Origin: Cryptomeria japonica
Lineage: Eukaryota; Streptophyta; Pinopsida; Cupressales; Cupressaceae
Assembly (NCBI RefSeq): GCF_030272615.1
Contig: NC_081407.1
Location: forward strand, 145,887,744 to 145,947,743
DNA length: 60,000 bases
Direction of reading: 5' to 3'
Position numbers and translations under genes: made by a program. This document shows positions 23,091 to 35,741 of this stretch, one piece after another; positions within the stretch are counted from its first letter, which is position 1; every line of letters starts with the position of its first letter. The notes beneath the pieces are model-generated. The model ran no database searches. It had not been told where the DNA came from and saw nothing but the letters and a program-made list of their open reading frames with translations.

Positions 23091-23558
23091 ATATATTATG
23101 TGCATACTTTATATATTATGTGGACTTGAAATTTTATTTATGGAAGTTGTGCTTAAATAACTTTATATGGATTATGTGGACTTGTAGTTTTATTTTTGGA
23201 ATTTTATTTAAATATTTCTTGTGATTAGATAAACTAAAGGTGTACATCATGAACTAAATATCGAAACATATCCTATAATTATAACATATTCTAAATTAAA
23301 AAGTATTAATCATCATAGATAAGCAAAATATTTAATCAAATATATAATTACCATTACAATAATAATAATGATAATCTAGAAAAGTATCAAAACAAATATA
23401 TTGAATAGAACTTGATTAAAACATAATTATCTCATTCATAAATTTGACCAATAGTCTCTCATTTACGTATATTACACAAAATGTAATCAAGAAGACATAT
23501 CTAAAATAAAATAAATAGTATATTTAAATTATAATAATAAGGATTTATATCTCTCAAT
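23091..23558. other. AT-rich DNA, nothing identified
   Basis: Short spacer between the convergent DNA-T genes and their repeats; no ORF or motif seen. Confidence 0.4.
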
Positions 23559-23794
23559 ATACAACATAAAGTACATGCACAAACAATAGTAGTCATTGAG
23601 GCCAAGTCTACTCTGAGAGACCTTGAAAAAAAATACATATGATTAGTTTTTATAATCAGGATGCATTGAATTGAAAATACAACATAAAGTATGCATAAAC
23701 AATGTAGTAGTCATTGAGGCCAAGTCTACTCTGGGAGACCTCGAAAAAATAAATACATATGATTAGTTTTTATAATCAGGATGCATTGAATTTA
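23559..23794. repeat. Tandem duplication, 118-bp unit x2
   Basis: Units of about 118 bp contain ATACAACATAAAGTA, GTCATTGAGGCCAAGTC and GATTAGTTTTTATAATC. A decayed third relative begins near 23850 (AAACATAAAGTATACAC). Confidence 0.85.
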
Positions 23795-24039
23795 AAATAC
23801 AAAGGGATTTACCTTAAGGGTACACAAATTTAACTTCTAATTATTCAAAATGAAACATAAAGTATACACAAATAACTTTGTTTTCATTGATGCCTTCTAC
23901 TTGTGGTAGACCTAAAACAAAATTTTACTAGATTAGATTTTATAATTATGATGCATGATTTAAAATGCTATATATAATATGCATCATGACTTTTAAAAGG
24001 GAGGTGGATTAAGGGTTCAAATTATAACTTACTTGATAT

Positions 24040-24602
24040 TCATTCTGTTATACCATCTGCATCCTCTCTCTTTTGCAAAGCATCTATAATTGTCTTGTGC
24101 TCTTCCATAGAGAGAGTCCATAATTGTTTATTAGTAGTCCTGCCATGATATCTATCCAATTTTATATTAGTTGCCACTACAATGTGAATAATGTATAATC
24201 TTTTTCTCTAATTCATAATCTTCAAATGCGGGCAATCCATTCTTTCTTGTTAGATATTTGCGTAGCCAAGTGCCAACAACAACCATAGATCCTATTGGAT
24301 AGTCATAACCATCATCATCTACTCGAGGAGTGGTTAGCTTATGTTTTGGGTCTACACATCGAGCCAACCAATACTCTATCCCCTTTTCATTGTCCTCTGG
24401 TGCAACAACAACATAGACATGTCTTGTGCACAAAACAATTTAATTTTAATATTTAATGAGAAAAAAAAACAAAAATATACGCTGGAAGATTTAATAAATA
24501 TGTACTATTTAATAAATCAAAACAAATTTCAAAAATAATATTACCTTGTTGTATAAGATCTGAAATGCGATCATAGTCATTTGATGCAAACATCTGATCC
24601 AT
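24040..24602 (-). pseudogene. DNA-T transposase gene, C-terminal part
   Basis: Continuation of the minus-strand gene at 48255-50715 beyond the CopA insertion. The segment MDQMFASNDYDRISDLIQQ (24602 down to about 24545) ends at a GTAAT donor. After an intron the next exon resumes near 24424 with HVYVVVAPEDNEKGIEYWLARCV, then VVVGTWLRKY. A frameshift near 24180 is needed to reach the C-terminal stretch TNKQLWTLSMEEHK and the stop at 24040-24042. The join DED / MDQ fits the reading frame on the other side of CopA, supporting one gene cut in two. The WLA..V..KH and GTW blocks look like a DNA- or protein-binding tail, but this is inference. Confidence 0.65.
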
Positions 24603-24631
24603 TGATAGTTCTGATACTTAATGTTAAGTAC

Positions 24632-26067
24632 TGTATGTGGGAAAAATGGATTAATAAAACTAAATATGTGAAAAATTACGATAAATATCAATCCACACAC
24701 ACACACAGGACTTCTTGATGCAAGCTATGGAGTAACGATGCGTTACTCAGCTTCCCAAGGAGGGTCCCATGGTTCTCTATCTCACAATGTCCCTCAAACC
24801 AATGTTTTGCTCTCAGATTACTGAGCAAAATGGCTTAGGGATGGCAAATATGAGAACGAGAGAGATTTTTAATCGATTTTAGTATGAGATGTGTTATAAG
24901 CTGGATGAGATGCTAGAAATGCAACAAACTAAATGATAAGATGATAGGGTTAGTATGAATACTATCCTAGCATACTATATTTAATCTATGATTGAACTAA
25001 AATGATAAAGAAATTATTCTAAGCATGCATATTAGATCTAAAAGAGGCTAAATGAAGAGCATAAAGATGATGAAAAAGCTTGAAAGTATTTGAGCATAAG
25101 TATAATGCTTCAAATTTGAAAGATGGTTGTTAAGAATGGAGGAATGAGAGCTCTATTTATAGCACAAACAGGGCAATGGATGGTCAGGATTGAATGGCTT
25201 AATCAAGGGCCAGGTTTGAAAGTTGGGGATCCATGTGCACAATTGGCACCAATGACATGGTGACAAGTGTCCACACCAGATTGGGTTGAAAGAAGAGGTT
25301 GGAGGCATTAAAGGCCTGAGGAGACCTCATGGTTATCTAAAGGCTAAGGGTCAAGTCTAAGTTAGGTTTACCCACTGAATTAGGATCTAATCCAAAGATA
25401 AACCTTTGTGCAAATGATTAAGAGATAATCATGGTCAAAGCATTAATAACCTGATGAGACCCTTGGGTTGGATAGAGGTTGAGTCAAAACAAATGTTTTA
25501 ACCATTAATGGTTATTGGAGACTTTGGGGGTTTTGGTGGTTGAAGGTTGGAAGCCTTCAATGGTTTTCAAAGACTTTAGGGTTTTAGTGGTTGAAGGTTG
25601 AAAACCTTCAATGGTTATCCAAGACTTTGGGCCATTTGAGAAGTGACCTCCCTTTGCTTAGGGATGTGACAAAGTTTAGAGGAGGGTTAGGTTAATTAGA
25701 ATCGATTAGAAGATTCTAGAAGGGGTTAGGAAGGGGTTTGGGATTTTGCAAGTGGATGAGGGGATAATAGGATTTAATTGAATTATTTGATTTTCATTCA
25801 ATTTGGTTGCAATTTGGAGAAATTAAATAAATATGATTTATTCAATTTAGGATAACTATTTAATTAAATTTGAATTTAATTAAAAGTGGCTAGGGGGATT
25901 TAATTGAATAAAATGATTTATTCATTAAATGGTATAGTGAATTTAATCAAGTGATTTACTTAATTAAATAGAAGAATGTGGATAATTTAATTAAATTGGA
26001 TTTAATCAAATAGAAAAATGAACATAAAATATTCATTTAGGAATGTGGTCATTTTTATACGTCTACA
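24632..26067 (-). repeat. LysX LTR, copy 1 (1436 bp)
   Basis: On the minus strand it starts TGTAGACG and ends CACATACA. It is flanked by AGTAC on both sides (24627-24631 and 26068-26072), so it looks like a solo LTR in the CopA LTR. It holds a TATAAATAG box (25153-25161), two U3 hairpins with a 51-bp period (25540-25560; 25591-25611, arms TTGAAGGTT/AACCTTCAA), and an 8-bp-arm hairpin GAGTAACG/CGTTACTC at 24730-24748. Confidence 0.9.
25153..25161 (-). promoter_or_regulatory. LysX LTR TATA box
   Basis: TATAAATAG followed by AGCTCTC on the minus strand. Copies lie 4837, 9674 and 14511 bp farther on. LysY has TATAAATAGAGGTCTC at the equivalent place (58979). Confidence 0.7.
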
Positions 26068-27443
26068 AGTACAGATGCCAAACTAATAAGATGAGAGGGG
26101 GGGTGAATCATACAAACTTAATCTTCCATAAAAACATCAGATTCAACCTCGGTAACCTATACATCAGTAATATAACCAAAACTGCTAAACATCAGACTCA
26201 AAAGCATATAAACATCATAACACTCATAACACCAGATTTAACGTGGAAACCCAAATAGGGAAAAACCATTGTGGGATTTTGGACCCACTAAAAAATATAC
26301 TCTTCTAGAGTATGCTTGGTTAAAAGCAAATCCTGTTAAAGATTACAAACACATTGCTAGATGTGACCTGGTTAAGGGATTTCCCTCAGATTTGTTAGGA
26401 TCTTCACCTTGTTAGAAGTGAGCTTGTTAAAGGATTTCAAACACTCAATTAGAATGTCACCTTGCTAGAGGGTTTTACAAATAAGACTGTTAAGTCTACT
26501 CGGTTAAGATATTTTCTGTCACTTTACAAAATAACAGTAATAAAAATCTATCTACAGCTTCACATCTAAAATGCTAAAGCAAATTCTTATTTGTTCAATA
26601 CAATATAGACATAGAACTAATCTTGTCCATCTGTTGTGCTCTATACTCTGTTATTCAAAATAGGTCTTCAAGCTTCTGTGCTCGGTAATCACTATGTAGC
26701 ATCTCTGTGCATACACTTGCCCACATACATTGTTTATCAATAGTTTCTTATTTATAAACAATATCTAACCGCTTAATCTCCTTGATCACATTTACCATGA
26801 TCAATCATAGCCATCAGATTTTCAAACTTTGACCAGGTTCAATGTATCCTTCGATCTGAAAACATTTTACCCCGCCTAGGAACTTGCATATATTTCTTGG
26901 AACTTGTGTTAGGGTATTACGGTTCAATCTGAGCTGTAGATGTTCTTGCCAATTTTCCTTTGCCATAGATTCTTTAACAAACTTCATTCATGGCTTACCA
27001 ATCATTTAATCATAGCCAGCTCATCAACTTCCTTCATTAAATAATGCTTTTATTCATTCAATGCATTCTGTTATTACTCGGTTGCAACTTGCTAAATACT
27101 AAACTTCACTCGGTAGACATTTTGCCTTCATTAACCGATAGTGATAACCTTAGGGTTTACCAACTAGGTTACTTAGGGTTTACCGACTAGGTTCTTTGCT
27201 CGGTAACATAGTATAGTATTAACCTTACAATCAATAACATATGTATGATATCAAAACAATCTAAACATCATGATCTCATCATTGTCTAACTCAGTAATAG
27301 TTTCCCATTGAATAACTTATTCCTCCCCTTATTCATCATATTCTTTCTATGTCTTTTACTGACATCTTTCTACTCATCAACTCATACTTTTCAAGATATG
27401 GCAACATCATACTAAATTAGAAAAATAATTTCTTGACATCAAT
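26068..27443 (-). repeat. CopA LTR fragment inside array unit 1
   Basis: Matches the CopA LTR from AGATGCC onward (compare 46770 onward) but stops after GACATCAAT, missing about the final 140 bp of the LTR. Repeated at 30905-32280 and 35742-37117. The full-length continuation is found only after the fourth LysX LTR (40579-42084). Two TTAGGGTTTACC phrases occur here, one more than in the right LTR. Confidence 0.9.
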
Positions 27444-27455
27444 TTCTTGACATCT

Positions 27456-27642
27456 GATGCGCTAAAACAGAGTTTCAACGCGCTAAAAGGTTTGTTAGAC
27501 GCGCTAAAACAGACCTTTCTGAAATTTGTTGCGAAATTTTCTTGTAATTGACGCGCTATACTGTGATTTTAACGCGCTAATTTGTTCTTCAGATGCGCTA
27601 AAATAACTGTTTGACGCGCTAATATGTTGTTCTGACGCGCTA
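27456..27642 (-). repeat. GCGCTA motif cluster A (8 copies)
   Basis: Eight copies of GAYGCGCTA or close forms (sense strand TTAGCGCRTC) spaced about 20-35 bp, with unrelated spacers. Further copies of the cluster at 32293-32479 and 37130-37316. Confidence 0.9.
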
Positions 27643-28827
27643 GAATGCCTTGATTTTTCCTCTTGGTGTTTTTATGATGTTTTTGATTTTGTTGAGAGAT
27701 TTATCAAGTAGGATGGATGATTTCCTAAAATACAAAATGTAAGCACGGCATACAAAGTATAATCATTTTACTTAATCTAACATAAAGTGTATGTTCTGTC
27801 GAGGATGTTTTCGAATCCCCAATGTTTTAACAGGTTGGATACAAGATAAACACTTCAAAAAGACTTTTTATTCAAGGGTCATAAGCAATATCATAGCTCA
27901 CTAGTCTCGATACTCCGTCAGCTCAAACAGCCGTGTCACCCCCTAGAGGGCGCCCGTTTTTTTGCCTTTTGCCAGAAGTTAACCCAAAGTGAATTGCTTC
28001 ACAGTTGAGTAGTTATCTTGGGAGATATATGGTGAGTAATCTTGTGGGCGGATTCTTCCCCACCCTTGCACTATGATGTTACAAATGTTTGGATACTGAC
28101 TCAGCTCAAAGTTTCTAATGCTAAGGTTCTTAATCAGGCTTCCTGTTCGGCCGTCAGTGATAAACTCCCTCAGGAGGCTTCCCAACCTTTAGAACAAAGG
28201 CTTTACGTATCTCGAGGATACTGGGGGAAGGCTAATCGCTGCGCGTAACCGTTGAAAAGGACTTTCGTCACTTTCCACATTTGATTATAGTGGGTTGGAA
28301 TTCTTGGCGTCAAAGCCGTTCCCCACTTAGGTCGTTCCCTTCACACCGGCCATAAACGGCTTTAAGAGTTGAGTGCAACTCCTCGGGAAGGCAGGCCTGC
28401 TAAAGGATTTATTGCTTGAATAAAAGAAAGCATAAGAGTGGTTTGGCTTTTTGGTCACCCAGTTAAGGGGAGAGCATATACCTTCCACTTTCGATACACG
28501 GCAGATAAGTTGTTCTTTTTAGCCTTCAAGACAATGGTTTGCTAACCTCTATTTGGAGATGTTGCTCCAATCAGCATGGTGTTGTTTTTAACCCTTTATA
28601 GCAATGATTATTTAATCTATGGAAAATAGATCGTCAACAAAGCAAATTTCGATATTCGAGGTCAACAAAAAGAAAAATGTTTTGCGTGTAAAACAAATCT
28701 CCTCGCCTTTCCTGCAAGAAATTTGTTAAAAATCCTGCAAAAGAAATTTGTTAGTTTGTTTCGGGGGACTTCCACAAGTCTAAAATTATTTGTTCGGTTA
28801 CACAATCCTTTTGTGGGTTTTGTTGTT

Positions 28828-29380
28828 GATGCGCTACAGAACAAACTGTACGCGCTACAATATTCAGTTGATGCGCTACTGTCCCGTTTGTATGCGCTAT
28901 CCTGTTTCCGCGAAGCGCTACTTTGTGGCTTTGATGCGCTAATTTATGGTCTGGTATTTCAGAGACCTGTTTTTCGGGAATTTTGGAATTTAATGCGCTA
29001 ACTGTCCGTTCTGATGCGCTGGAAGATTTAATCTAAGCGCTTCTATATTGGGCCGATGCGCTAATCTGTAAGGTAGAAGCGCTGATCTGTGTTTCGGGTT
29101 TTCTCGGAAAATGGTGGATTTCTATGCGCTAACTGTTTGCTGATACGCGCTAGTATAGGAAGGTGAAGCGCTAAATATGTGGGCGGATGCGCTACTCTGT
29201 TAAGTAGATGCGCTACTCTGTGTTTTGCCCGCGTCGATACCCTCAGGACAAATTGTTAAATAGTGTCATGCGCTAAGGAAAAGGTTTAACGCGCTAAGAC
29301 AGAGAGCCCACGCGCTAAACAGTAGGCTAGAAGCGCTAAACTGTTCGGCGGATGCGCTAACTTATGTCTTTGACGCGCTA
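28828..29380 (-). repeat. GCGCTA motif cluster B (22 copies)
   Basis: Twenty-two copies of a GATGCGCTAA-type motif over 553 bp at roughly 25-bp intervals, ending about 58 bp before the primer site. Variants are GAAGCGCTA, ACGCGCTA and ATGCGCTG. Further copies at 33665-34217 and 38502-39054. Confidence 0.9.
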
Positions 29381-29437
29381 ATTCTAGTTTCCCGCGTACC
29401 TGCAAAACTCTTCAAATTCAAAAAACGATAGGTTATT

Positions 29438-29464
29438 GGGGTTCGAGCCCCACGGTGGGCGCCA
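29438..29464 (-). other. LysX primer-binding site, tRNA-Lys
   Basis: On the minus strand TGGCGCCCACCGTGGGG then CTCGAACCCC, 4 bp from the LTR end. It complements the 3' end of plant tRNA-Lys(CUU), as I recall that sequence, over about 27 nt. Repeats at 34275-34301 and 39112-39138. Confidence 0.85.
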
Positions 29465-29468
29465 GAAA

Positions 29469-30904
29469 TGTATGTGGGAAAAATGGATTAATAAAACTAA
29501 ATATGTGAAAAATTACGATAAATATCAATCCACACACACACACAGGACTTCTTGATGCAAGCTATGGAGTAACGATGCGTTACTCAGCTTCCCAAGGAGG
29601 GTCCCATGGTTCTCTATCTCACAATGTCCCTCAAACCAATGTTTTGCTCTCAGATTACTGAGCAAAATGGCTTAGGGATGGCAAATATGAGAACGAGAGA
29701 GATTTTTAATCGATTTTAGTATGAGATGTGTTATAAGCTGGATGAGATGCTAGAAATGCAACAAACTAAATGATAAGATGACAGGGTTAGTATGAATACT
29801 ATCCTAGCATACTATATTTAATCTATGATTGAACTAAAATGATAAAGAAATTATTCTAAGCATGCATATTAGATCTAAAAGAGGCTAAATGAAGAGCATA
29901 AAGATGATGAAAAAGCTTGAAAGTATTTGAGCATAAGTATAATGCTTCAAATTTGAAAGATGGTTGTTAAGAATGGAGGAATGAGAGCTCTATTTATAGC
30001 ACAAACAGGGCAATGGATGGTCAGGATTGAATGGCTTAATCAAGGGCCAGGTTTGAAAGTTGGGGATCCATGTGCACAATTGGCACCAATGACATGGTGA
30101 CAAGTGTCCACACCAGATTGGGTTGAAAGAAGAGGTTGGAGGCATTAAAGGCCTGAGGAGACCTCATGGTTATCTAAAGGCTAAGGGTCAAGTCTAAGTT
30201 AGGTTTACCCACTGAATTAGGATCTAATCCAAAGATAAACCTTTGTGCAAATGATTAAGAGATAATCATGGTCAAAGCATTAATAACCTGATGAGACCCT
30301 TGGGTTGGATAGAGGTTGAGTCAAAACAAATGTTTTAACCATTAATGGTTATTGGAGACTTTGGGGGTTTTGGTGGTTGAAGGTTGGAAGCCTTCAATGG
30401 TTTTCAAAGACTTTAGGGTTTTAGTGGTTGAAGGTTGAAAACCTTCAATGGTTATCCAAGACTTTGGGCCATTTGAGAAGTGACCTCCCTTTGCTTAGGG
30501 ATGTGACAAAGTTTAGAGGAGGGTTAGGTTAATTAGAATCGATTAGAAGATTCTAGAAGGGGTTAGGAAGGGGTTTGGGATTTTGCAAGTGGATGAGGGG
30601 ATAATAGGATTTAATTGAATTATTTGATTTTCATTCAATTTGGTTGCAATTTGGAGAAATTAAATAAATATGATTTATTCAATTTAGGATAACTATTTAA
30701 TTAAATTTGAATTTAATTAAAAGTGGCTAGGGGGATTTAATTGAATAAAATGATTTATTCATTAAATGGTATAGTGAATTTAATCAAGTGATTTACTTAA
30801 TTAAATAGAAGAATGTGGATAATTTAATTAAATTGGATTTAATCAAATAGAAAAATGAACATAAAATATTCATTTAGGAATGTGGTCATTTTTATACGTC
30901 TACA
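29469..30904 (-). repeat. LysX LTR, copy 2
   Basis: Same as copy 1 except C at the position equivalent to 24932. It is flanked on the left by the primer site and on the right by AGTAC, so this copy has a 5' LTR context. Confidence 0.95.
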
Positions 30905-32280
30905 AGTACAGATGCCAAACTAATAAGATGAGAGGGGGGGTGAATCATACAAACTTAATCTTCCATAAAAACATCAGATTCAACCTCGGTAACCTATACA
31001 TCAGTAATATAACCAAAACTGCTAAACATCAGACTCAAAAGCATATAAACATCATAACACTCATAACACCAGATTTAACGTGGAAACCCAAATAGGGAAA
31101 AACCATTGTGGGATTTTGGACCCACTAAAAAATATACTCTTCTAGAGTATGCTTGGTTAAAAGCAAATCCTGTTAAAGATTACAAACACATTGCTAGATG
31201 TGACCTGGTTAAGGGATTTCCCTCAGATTTGTTAGGATCTTCACCTTGTTAGAAGTGAGCTTGTTAAAGGATTTCAAACACTCAATTAGAATGTCACCTT
31301 GCTAGAGGGTTTTACAAATAAGACTGTTAAGTCTACTCGGTTAAGATATTTTCTGTCACTTTACAAAATAACAGTAATAAAAATCTATCTACAGCTTCAC
31401 ATCTAAAATGCTAAAGCAAATTCTTATTTGTTCAATACAATATAGACATAGAACTAATCTTGTCCATCTGTTGTGCTCTATACTCTGTTATTCAAAATAG
31501 GTCTTCAAGCTTCTGTGCTCGGTAATCACTATGTAGCATCTCTGTGCATACACTTGCCCACATACATTGTTTATCAATAGTTTCTTATTTATAAACAATA
31601 TCTAACCGCTTAATCTCCTTGATCACATTTACCATGATCAATCATAGCCATCAGATTTTCAAACTTTGACCAGGTTCAATGTATCCTTCGATCTGAAAAC
31701 ATTTTACCCCGCCTAGGAACTTGCATATATTTCTTGGAACTTGTGTTAGGGTATTACGGTTCAATCTGAGCTGTAGATGTTCTTGCCAATTTTCCTTTGC
31801 CATAGATTCTTTAACAAACTTCATTCATGGCTTACCAATCATTTAATCATAGCCAGCTCATCAACTTCCTTCATTAAATAATGCTTTTATTCATTCAATG
31901 CATTCTGTTATTACTCGGTTGCAACTTGCTAAATACTAAACTTCACTCGGTAGACATTTTGCCTTCATTAACCGATAGTGATAACCTTAGGGTTTACCAA
32001 CTAGGTTACTTAGGGTTTACCGACTAGGTTCTTTGCTCGGTAACATAGTATAGTATTAACCTTACAATCAATAACATATGTATGATATCAAAACAATCTA
32101 AACATCATGATCTCATCATTGTCTAACTCAGTAATAGTTTCCCATTGAATAACTTATTCCTCCCCTTATTCATCATATTCTTTCTATGTCTTTTACTGAC
32201 ATCTTTCTACTCATCAACTCATACTTTTCAAGATATGGCAACATCATACTAAATTAGAAAAATAATTTCTTGACATCAAT

Positions 32281-34305
32281 TTCTTGACATCTGATGCGCT
32301 AAAACAGAGTTTCAACGCGCTAAAAGGTTTGTTAGACGCGCTAAAACAGACCTTTCTGAAATTTGTTGCGAAATTTTCTTGTAATTGACGCGCTATACTG
32401 TGATTTTAACGCGCTAATTTGTTCTTCAGATGCGCTAAAATAACTGTTTGACGCGCTAATATGTTGTTCTGACGCGCTAGAATGCCTTGATTTTTCCTCT
32501 TGGTGTTTTTATGATGTTTTTGATTTTGTTGAGAGATTTATCAAGTAGGATGGATGATTTCCTAAAATACAAAATGTAAGCACGGCATACAAAGTATAAT
32601 CATTTTACTTAATCTAACATAAAGTGTATGTTCTGTCGAGGATGTTTTCGAATCCCCAATGTTTTAACAGGTTGGATACAAGATAAACACTTCAAAAAGA
32701 CTTTTTATTCAAGGGTCATAAGCAATATCATAGCTCACTAGTCTCGATACTCCGTCAGCTCAAACAGCCGTGTCACCCCCTAGAGGGCGCCCGTTTTTTT
32801 GCCTTTTGCCAGAAGTTAACCCAAAGTGAATTGCTTCACAGTTGAGTAGTTATCTTGGGAGATATATGGTGAGTAATCTTGTGGGCGGATTCTTCCCCAC
32901 CCTTGCACTATGATGTTACAAATGTTTGGATACTGACTCAGCTCAAAGTTTCTAATGCTAAGGTTCTTAATCAGGCTTCCTGTTCGGCCGTCAGTGATAA
33001 ACTCCCTCAGGAGGCTTCCCAACCTTTAGAACAAAGGCTTTACGTATCTCGAGGATACTGGGGGAAGGCTAATCGCTGCGCGTAACCGTTGAAAAGGACT
33101 TTCGTCACTTTCCACATTTGATTATAGTGGGTTGGAATTCTTGGCGTCAAAGCCGTTCCCCACTTAGGTCGTTCCCTTCACACCGGCCATAAACGGCTTT
33201 AAGAGTTGAGTGCAACTCCTCGGGAAGGCAGGCCTGCTAAAGGATTTATTGCTTGAATAAAAGAAAGCATAAGAGTGGTTTGGCTTTTTGGTCACCCAGT
33301 TAAGGGGAGAGCATATACCTTCCACTTTCGATACACGGCAGATAAGTTGTTCTTTTTAGCCTTCAAGACAATGGTTTGCTAACCTCTATTTGGAGATGTT
33401 GCTCCAATCAGCATGGTGTTGTTTTTAACCCTTTATAGCAATGATTATTTAATCTATGGAAAATAGATCGTCAACAAAGCAAATTTCGATATTCGAGGTC
33501 AACAAAAAGAAAAATGTTTTGCGTGTAAAACAAATCTCCTCGCCTTTCCTGCAAGAAATTTGTTAAAAATCCTGCAAAAGAAATTTGTTAGTTTGTTTCG
33601 GGGGACTTCCACAAGTCTAAAATTATTTGTTCGGTTACACAATCCTTTTGTGGGTTTTGTTGTTGATGCGCTACAGAACAAACTGTACGCGCTACAATAT
33701 TCAGTTGATGCGCTACTGTCCCGTTTGTATGCGCTATCCTGTTTCCGCGAAGCGCTACTTTGTGGCTTTGATGCGCTAATTTATGGTCTGGTATTTCAGA
33801 GACCTGTTTTTCGGGAATTTTGGAATTTAATGCGCTAACTGTCCGTTCTGATGCGCTGGAAGATTTAATCTAAGCGCTTCTATATTGGGCCGATGCGCTA
33901 ATCTGTAAGGTAGAAGCGCTGATCTGTGTTTCGGGTTTTCTCGGAAAATGGTGGATTTCTATGCGCTAACTGTTTGCTGATACGCGCTAGTATAGGAAGG
34001 TGAAGCGCTAAATATGTGGGCGGATGCGCTACTCTGTTAAGTAGATGCGCTACTCTGTGTTTTGCCCGCGTCGATACCCTCAGGACAAATTGTTAAATAG
34101 TGTCATGCGCTAAGGAAAAGGTTTAACGCGCTAAGACAGAGAGCCCACGCGCTAAACAGTAGGCTAGAAGCGCTAAACTGTTCGGCGGATGCGCTAACTT
34201 ATGTCTTTGACGCGCTAATTCTAGTTTCCCGCGTACCTGCAAAACTCTTCAAATTCAAAAAACGATAGGTTATTGGGGTTCGAGCCCCACGGTGGGCGCC
34301 AGAAA
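32281..34305 (-). repeat. LysX leader fragment, unit 2
   Basis: Identical by eye to 27444-29468, with both GCGCTA clusters and the primer site. Confidence 0.9.
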
Positions 34306-35741
34306 TGTATGTGGGAAAAATGGATTAATAAAACTAAATATGTGAAAAATTACGATAAATATCAATCCACACACACACACAGGACTTCTTGATGCAAGCT
34401 ATGGAGTAACGATGCGTTACTCAGCTTCCCAAGGAGGGTCCCATGGTTCTCTATCTCACAATGTCCCTCAAACCAATGTTTTGCTCTCAGATTACTGAGC
34501 AAAATGGCTTAGGGATGGCAAATATGAGAACGAGAGAGATTTTTAATCGATTTTAGTATGAGATGTGTTATAAGCTGGATGAGATGCTAGAAATGCAACA
34601 AACTAAATGATAAGATGACAGGGTTAGTATGAATACTATCCTAGCATACTATATTTAATCTATGATTGAACTAAAATGATAAAGAAATTATTCTAAGCAT
34701 GCATATTAGATCTAAAAGAGGCTAAATGAAGAGCATAAAGATGATGAAAAAGCTTGAAAGTATTTGAGCATAAGTATAATGCTTCAAATTTGAAAGATGG
34801 TTGTTAAGAATGGAGGAATGAGAGCTCTATTTATAGCACAAACAGGGCAATGGATGGTCAGGATTGAATGGCTTAATCAAGGGCCAGGTTTGAAAGTTGG
34901 GGATCCATGTGCACAATTGGCACCAATGACATGGTGACAAGTGTCCACACCAGATTGGGTTGAAAGAAGAGGTTGGAGGCATTAAAGGCCTGAGGAGACC
35001 TCATGGTTATCTAAAGGCTAAGGGTCAAGTCTAAGTTAGGTTTACCCACTGAATTAGGATCTAATCCAAAGATAAACCTTTGTGCAAATGATTAAGAGAT
35101 AATCATGGTCAAAGCATTAATAACCTGATGAGACCCTTGGGTTGGATAGAGGTTGAGTCAAAACAAATGTTTTAACCATTAATGGTTATTGGAGACTTTG
35201 GGGGTTTTGGTGGTTGAAGGTTGGAAGCCTTCAATGGTTTTCAAAGACTTTAGGGTTTTAGTGGTTGAAGGTTGAAAACCTTCAATGGTTATCCAAGACT
35301 TTGGGCCATTTGAGAAGTGACCTCCCTTTGCTTAGGGATGTGACAAAGTTTAGAGGAGGGTTAGGTTAATTAGAATCGATTAGAAGATTCTAGAAGGGGT
35401 TAGGAAGGGGTTTGGGATTTTGCAAGTGGATGAGGGGATAATAGGATTTAATTGAATTATTTGATTTTCATTCAATTTGGTTGCAATTTGGAGAAATTAA
35501 ATAAATATGATTTATTCAATTTAGGATAACTATTTAATTAAATTTGAATTTAATTAAAAGTGGCTAGGGGGATTTAATTGAATAAAATGATTTATTCATT
35601 AAATGGTATAGTGAATTTAATCAAGTGATTTACTTAATTAAATAGAAGAATGTGGATAATTTAATTAAATTGGATTTAATCAAATAGAAAAATGAACATA
35701 AAATATTCATTTAGGAATGTGGTCATTTTTATACGTCTACA
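34306..35741 (-). repeat. LysX LTR, copy 3
   Basis: Identical by eye to copy 2, with the same flanks (primer site left, AGTAC right). Confidence 0.95.

Larger units (their letters stand above)
27444..29468 (-). repeat. LysX leader fragment (2.0 kb), unit 1
   Basis: Sequence between the primer site and the broken joint to CopA. It has two clusters of GCGCTA motifs (27456-27642 and 28828-29380) around a more GC-rich block (about 27900-28650) with no ORF of note. No gag is present, so this is untranslated leader. Repeats at 32281-34305 and 37118-39142. Confidence 0.85.

Noticed and set aside
27146-27200. Telomere-like TTAGGGTTTA phrases
   Set aside because: Only two copies in a longer 23-bp repeat, within the CopA LTR; not a telomeric array.
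28042-28248. Small ORFs repeated in each array unit (68, 68, 60, 92, 71 aa)
   Set aside because: They recur only because the unit is repeated, lie in leader or LTR sequence on mixed strands, and show no protein motif. The 92-aa frame is mostly the GCGCTA array translated.
27456-29380. CRISPR-like regular repeats (GCGCTA every 25 bp)
   Set aside because: The conserved core is under 10 bp, spacing is irregular, and the context is a plant retrotransposon leader.
29438-29464. Possible tRNA-Lys gene (T arm and acceptor end visible)
   Set aside because: Only the 3' end of the tRNA is present, it ends in CCA encoded in DNA and abuts an LTR; it is a primer-binding site read on the other strand.
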